Of a DNA stretch of 64,000 nucleotides, positions 60,744-64,000 are shown piece by piece. Numbering within the stretch: the stretch's first letter is position 1; every line of letters starts with the position of its first letter. The stretch is from Humibacillus xanthopallidus (GTDB lineage: Bacteria; Actinomycetota; Actinomycetes; Actinomycetales; Dermatophilaceae), in contig NZ_VFQF01000003.1 in assembly GCF_006717145.1 (NCBI RefSeq), forward strand, positions 62,001 through 126,000. Reading direction: 5' to 3'. The translations under genes were made by a program, and so were the position numbers. The notes beneath the pieces are model-generated. The model did no database searches. It was not told where the DNA came from and worked only from the letters and a program-made list of their open reading frames with translations.

Positions 60744-61306
60744 TGAACGAGCTGCTCTGGTATGTCTCGCGCGCCACGGGTGTCGTCAGCATCGTTCTGC
60801 TCACCGTCGTGCTCGTGCTCGGCATGGTGACCTCGGGCCGCCGGAGCCCTCACGGCGAGTCGGCGACAGTCGTCGTCGCACTGCACCGGTGGCTCTCGCT
60901 CGGCATGGTCGTCTTCATGGTCGGCCACATCGCCACAGCGATCGCGGAGACCTACGTGTCGATCGACCTCGTGTCTGCTGTGCTGCCCTTCACGTCGGGC
61001 TACGAGCCGCTCTGGGTCGGCCTCGGCACGCTCGCCGTCGACATCATGCTCGCCGTGCTCGTCACGTCGCTGCTGCGTCACCGCCTCGCGGAGCGCACGT
61101 GGCGGCGGGTCCACGTGCTCTCCTACGCCCTCTGGCCGATGGCGCTCGTCCACGGCCTCGCCCTCGGCACCTCCGGCGAGCCGCTGCTGCGCGGCACGAC
61201 CATCGCCTGCGCGGTGGCCGGGCTCGCTGCCCTCACGTGGCGCTGGTCCGGCACCCATCACGACCGTCAACGACGTCTCGACGTCGCAACCCAGGAGTGG
61301 TCATGA
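60743..61306 (+). CDS. ferric-reductase-like transmembrane protein
   Basis: 187 aa, five to six helices. Heme-ligand histidines are likely in ALHRWLSLG (~46), VGHIATAI (~60), RVHVLSYALWP (~122) and LVHGLALG (~134), the ferric reductase/MsrQ four-His pattern. It would carry electrons across the membrane. ATG overlaps the apbE stop (ATGA), and its own stop overlaps the next start. Confidence 0.88.
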   Translation: MNELLWYVSRATGVVSIVLLTVVLVLGMVTSGRRSPHGESATVVVALHRWLSLGMVVFMVGHIATAIAETYVSIDLVSAVLPFTSGYEPLWVGLGTLAVDIMLAVLVTSLLRHRLAERTWRRVHVLSYALWPMALVHGLALGTSGEPLLRGTTIACAVAGLAALTWRWSGTHHDRQRRLDVATQEWS

Positions 61307-62397
61307 CCCTCGCGCACCTGCTCGACTCCGCCGGCCTGACGGGCCGGGGCGGGGCCGCCTTCCCCACCGGCACCAAGGTCGCGGCGGCTGTCGCCGGCGC
61401 TGCCGACCTCGTCGTCAACGCCTGCGACGGCGAGATCGGCGCGGCCAAGGACGGCTGGGTCGTCGCCCACCACCTCGCCGAGCTCGTCGAGGGAGCCTCG
61501 CTCGTCAGCGCCCGCCGACCCGCCCGGTATGCCGCCCACCGGGGCTCCGCGACCGCCGCAGCCCTGCTGGCCGCGGGGCTGCCAGTGCTCGAGGCGCCTC
61601 CCCGCTACGTCTCGTCCGAGGAGTCGGCCCTCATCTCCCTCGCGCACGGCGGCCTTGCCCGCCCGATGACCAAGCGCCGGCCCTTCGTCCGCGGCGGCGC
61701 CGGCTCCGACGGGCGCCGCATCCGGCCGACCGTCGTGCTCAACGCCGAGACCGTCTGGCGGGTCAGCCAGGTCGCGCGCTTCGGCGCCGACTGGTTCCGC
61801 GCCCAGGGCACGCCGGCCGACCCCGGGCCGAGGCTCGTCACCCTCAACACGCCTACCGCGCGGGGCGTCGTCGTCGAGACGCAGGCGGGCGTGCCGCTCA
61901 GCCACCTGCTCCACCTCGTCGGCGGGCTTTCGCCGGAGGTGCCGGCCGTCGTCGTCGGAGGCCTCGGCGGGTCCTTCGTCCGGACGGCGGATCTGCCCGG
62001 CCTGCGGTGGTCGTCCGCCGACCTCGCGCAGGTCGGAGCCTCCATGGGGCCTGGCGTCATCGAGATCCCCCACCCCGACGACTGCCCCCTGCAGCTCGTC
62101 GACCGACTGCTGACGTATGCCGCGGGCGAGTCCGCCGGCCAGTGCGGTCCGTGCATGTTCGGTCTGCCGGCCCTCGCGGCTGACTGGCGGGCGCTCGGGG
62201 AAGCCGACCCTGCGGCATACGCCCGCGTGCGCGGTCGTGCTGGGCTGCTGCCCGGCCGAGGCGCCTGTCGCTTCCCCGACGGCATCGCCCGCTTCACGGC
62301 GTCGGCCCTCGACGCCTTCGCCGACCACATCGGCGAGCACCGGGCCGGGCGCTGCCCGACCCACGACCGCAGGAGTGCCCGTGTCCACGCCCGCTGA
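61303..62397 (+). CDS. NuoF-like flavin/iron-sulfur oxidoreductase
   Basis: 364 aa. GLTGRGGAAFPTGTKV (residue ~10) is the FMN-binding Gly-rich loop of NuoF-type proteins; YVSSEESALI corresponds to their second block; the C-terminal SAGQCGPCMFGLPAL with a later GACRFPDG gives cysteines for a 4Fe-4S cluster. Shorter than NuoF (~430 aa). It likely oxidises NAD(P)H and passes electrons to the ferredoxin or the membrane reductase. Overlaps its neighbours at both ends. Confidence 0.88.
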   Translation: MTLAHLLDSAGLTGRGGAAFPTGTKVAAAVAGAADLVVNACDGEIGAAKDGWVVAHHLAELVEGASLVSARRPARYAAHRGSATAAALLAAGLPVLEAPPRYVSSEESALISLAHGGLARPMTKRRPFVRGGAGSDGRRIRPTVVLNAETVWRVSQVARFGADWFRAQGTPADPGPRLVTLNTPTARGVVVETQAGVPLSHLLHLVGGLSPEVPAVVVGGLGGSFVRTADLPGLRWSSADLAQVGASMGPGVIEIPHPDDCPLQLVDRLLTYAAGESAGQCGPCMFGLPALAADWRALGEADPAAYARVRGRAGLLPGRGACRFPDGIARFTASALDAFADHIGEHRAGRCPTHDRRSARVHAR

Positions 62398-62626
62398 CCA
62401 CACCCGACGCCGCCTCGGACTCGCCGAGGAGACGACGCTGGCCGTCGACCGCATCGCCTGCACGGGGCACGGGGTGTGCGCCCAGCTGCTCAGCCAGGTG
62501 CGCCTCGACGAGTGGGGCTATCCGGTCGTCGACGACCCCGCGGTGCCCGAGCCCGACGCGCGGACGGCGATCCGGCACTGCCCAGCCCGGGCCCTCTATC
62601 TGCGCAAGGCTCCGCCTGCCACGTGA
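62381..62626 (+). CDS. small ferredoxin
   Basis: 81 aa from GTG 62381 (AGGAG five nt upstream), overlapping the NuoF-like gene by 17 nt. Cysteines ACTGHGVC (Cys-x5-Cys) and HCPARAL (Cys-Pro) fit a single 3Fe-4S cluster as in actinobacterial P450-type ferredoxins. Last gene of the five-gene redox operon. Confidence 0.87.
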   Translation: MSTPADHTRRRLGLAEETTLAVDRIACTGHGVCAQLLSQVRLDEWGYPVVDDPAVPEPDARTAIRHCPARALYLRKAPPAT

Positions 62627-62762
62627 CCTCCCCGTCGGTTGTCCGCACCGGACCGGGGTGGAAGGGCGGGCGACTCGCGCAGGAGTGTCGGATCCGGGGG
62701 GCGGCGTTCGTGGAAGAGGTGAAAGGCAGCCGGTGGAGGCCGCCTGGACAAGGAGTCATGGC

Positions 62763-63104
62763 ATGACGCGGTATCTGATCTCGTTTCCCAGCAGCGCGAT
62801 GGACGTTCCGCAGGAGGAGGGGCCTGCTGTTTCGGCGGACGCGCACGCGGTCATCAAGGACGCCAAGGATGCCGGTGTGTATCTCTTCAGTGGCGGGCTC
62901 GACGAGGCCGTGGAGCCCGTCCTCGTGGCCGGCGACGGGACGGTCACGAGCGGCACGTATCCGCAGACCAGCCAGCTCACCGGTGGGTTCACGGTGGTCG
63001 AGGTGCCCTCACGCGAGGCCGCCCTCGAATGGGCCGCGAAGCTGGCGACCGCCTGCCGATGTGCCCAGGAGGTTCGCGAGTTCGCATTCGACCCGCTCGC
63101 CTGA
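62763..63104 (+). CDS. YCII-related protein
   Basis: 113 aa from ATG 62763, with AAGGAG ten nt upstream. MTRYLISFPSSAMDV, GVYLFSGGLDEAVEPVLV and GGFTVVEVPSREAALEWAAK match the YCII/DGPF fold. Members are small ferredoxin-like proteins of unknown function, sometimes next to sigma factors; none is next to this one. Confidence 0.88.
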   Translation: MTRYLISFPSSAMDVPQEEGPAVSADAHAVIKDAKDAGVYLFSGGLDEAVEPVLVAGDGTVTSGTYPQTSQLTGGFTVVEVPSREAALEWAAKLATACRCAQEVREFAFDPLA

Positions 63105-63119
63105 CCAACCTGGACACGG

Positions 63120-63644
63120 TCAGCGCGGCGGGGTCGCCGCGTCCGTCCGAAGCCTCTGCGCCAGGTGCTCCAGCTCGGTGTACAGCAGGCGGCGATCTTG
63201 TGTGGCGCGCGCCCATTCGATGTAGGCCGTGTAACCCTCGGCAATACGCATGATCCGGCCGGCGGCGAGCCGCCTGACCGTCTCATAGTCATAGGTGTCG
63301 GTGGCCACGCCGACGGCCAGGAACTCGTAGTAGTTGAGGTAGTCAATGAGTTGGTTGCGAACTTCCTTGTCGGACAGGGCCGCCTCGCAGACCTCCTCGG
63401 CTGTGAGCAGGCCGCGCTCCTCGAACAACCGCATGAATCGAATCCGGCGATCATGCGTGGTCGCGTAGAACTCCACCGTGGCTTGTCGTCGGGCGCGACC
63501 TTCCGCCACCTGCTCGATTCGCTCGGACAGCTGAACCTGCCGTCTCAGGGCCCGCAGCTGGAGTGCGAACACCACGAAGAGGATCAGGTTCACCCCCACG
63601 GCTGCGCCGCCGATCACCAGTGACCACGACTCGAAACTGCTCAA
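63120..63644 (-). CDS. DUF4760-like membrane-anchored protein
   Basis: 174 aa, TTG start. One N-terminal membrane helix (LVIGGAAVGVNLILFVVFAL), a short coiled coil (LRALRRQVQLSERIEQVAEG), then a helical domain containing RNQLIDYLNYYEFLAVGV, the DUF4760 signature. Lower GC than neighbours. Function unknown; related proteins occur in accessory regions. Confidence 0.75.
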   Translation of the reverse strand: MSSFESWSLVIGGAAVGVNLILFVVFALQLRALRRQVQLSERIEQVAEGRARRQATVEFYATTHDRRIRFMRLFEERGLLTAEEVCEAALSDKEVRNQLIDYLNYYEFLAVGVATDTYDYETVRRLAAGRIMRIAEGYTAYIEWARATQDRRLLYTELEHLAQRLRTDAATPPR

Positions 63645-63813
63645 CGGGAGCCCCCTGGTTCACGTCCTCCGCCTGCACGGAAGCACCTTTCCGGTGACGT
63701 GACGATACTGCGATGACTATGGACCAGTGGGGATTAAGGGAATGCCAAGTCAACATCCTGCCCGGTCCCAGAAAACGCGTGAACTCACGACGAACACGGT
63801 TTCTTGTGTCATC

Positions 63814-63831
63814 GGTGAATCCGGATTCACC
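63814..63831. promoter_or_regulatory. 18-bp palindrome before a secreted-protein gene
   Basis: GGTGAATCCGGATTCACC, perfect, 92 bp before the ATG at 63924. The surrounding 63,660-63,920 is more AT-rich than the rest of the window and carries no gene; a regulatory site is likely. Confidence 0.5.
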
Positions 63832-63923
63832 TCACGCCCCTTTCCGGCCATTTCGCCGCTACTTTGTGAAAGCCCCTCACCCCACCAGGAACATCGCCGG
63901 TTCCGGGGGCAGGAAGGACTCAC

Positions 63924-64000
63924 ATGAAAGCCAGGATCCTGGCCCTCGCCAGCTCACTCGCCGTGGTTGCACCGTTGGCCATCGGGACGCTGGGCGAGGC
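63924..64000 (+). CDS. secreted protein, partial (cut by window end)
   Basis: Only the first 25 codons are present. ATG with AGGAAGGA eight nt upstream. MKARILALASSLAVVAPLAI followed by GTLGEA is a signal peptide. Nothing further can be said. Confidence 0.75.
   Translation, partial: MKARILALASSLAVVAPLAIGTLGE

Overview
The window is high-GC (roughly 70% by eye) actinobacterial DNA. Dense genes, GTG starts, many 4-base ATGA/GTGA overlaps and gene content such as the FHA/PstP/RodA/PbpA/PknA/PknB cluster, CrgA and a DUF664/DinB protein point to Actinomycetota. The style fits Micrococcales, perhaps Intrasporangiaceae, but that family call is inference. The order tRNA-Ala, ppiA, rhomboid, crgA, DUF881, pabA/trpG, pknB-pknA-pbpA-rodA-pstP-fhaB-fhaA, tRNA-Leu(CAG) closely matches the region just clockwise of oriC in Mycobacterium and Streptomyces, so the window is very probably origin-proximal with dnaA/gyrA to its left.

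Layout. (1) 1-12,170: tRNA-Ala, then accessory DNA: a GIY-YIG nuclease convergent with a PLD/DEAH helicase/DUF3427 protein (a restriction- or defence-like pair), a small secreted protein, a beta-helix protein, a stand-alone UvrD-tail protein, a glutamine-synthetase-like/amidohydrolase pair resembling split FluG, three tandem hairpins, an Ala/Lys/Asp-rich helical-repeat protein and an Rv0909-type antitoxin-like protein. (2) 12,315-26,052: the conserved growth and division core, with a cluster of DnaA boxes between the rhomboid gene and crgA. (3) 26,322-31,376: a MinD/ParA-like ATPase, an NAD-dependent epimerase, a MarR/DHA2-exporter divergon and tRNA-Leu. (4) 31,645-44,966: metabolic and housekeeping genes: TetR/oxidoreductase divergon, a cytosolic paralogue of PknA, Lon-N-domain, VOC, membrane and M50 proteins, PanE-like reductase, phosphoesterase, class V aminotransferase + DUF427, and an ATP-grasp/alpha-E/transglutaminase operon. 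(5) 45,865-51,393: an arsenic resistance block with two divergently placed ArsR regulators, Acr3, a fused two-half ArsA, a Cys-based ArsC and an ArsO-like flavoprotein. (6) 51,456-64,000: GH13 glucosidase, CPBP protease, GNAT, secreted repeat protein, nucleotidyltransferase, YjbR-like protein, WS/DGAT acyltransferase, a five-gene redox operon (Ser-rich membrane protein, ApbE, ferric-reductase-like membrane protein, NuoF-like protein, ferredoxin), YCII and DUF4760 proteins, and the start of a secreted protein cut by the window edge.

Structure outside genes is unusually rich. The heptamer GGCATAC/GTATGCC occurs about 46 times by hand count, often forcing rare codons. Several families of extragenic repeats are present: paired AATCGAAAGAGC... 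palindromes at 45.7 and 57.6 kb, AAGTCGAGTGGCCA repeated three times at exact 32-bp spacing in a divergent promoter region, 66-bp repeats with an 18-bp stem at 35.6 kb, and 16-bp tandem repeats at 39.7 kb. One palindromic repeat supplies the last codons and stop codon of the WS/DGAT gene. No insertion sequence, rRNA operon or CRISPR array was seen.
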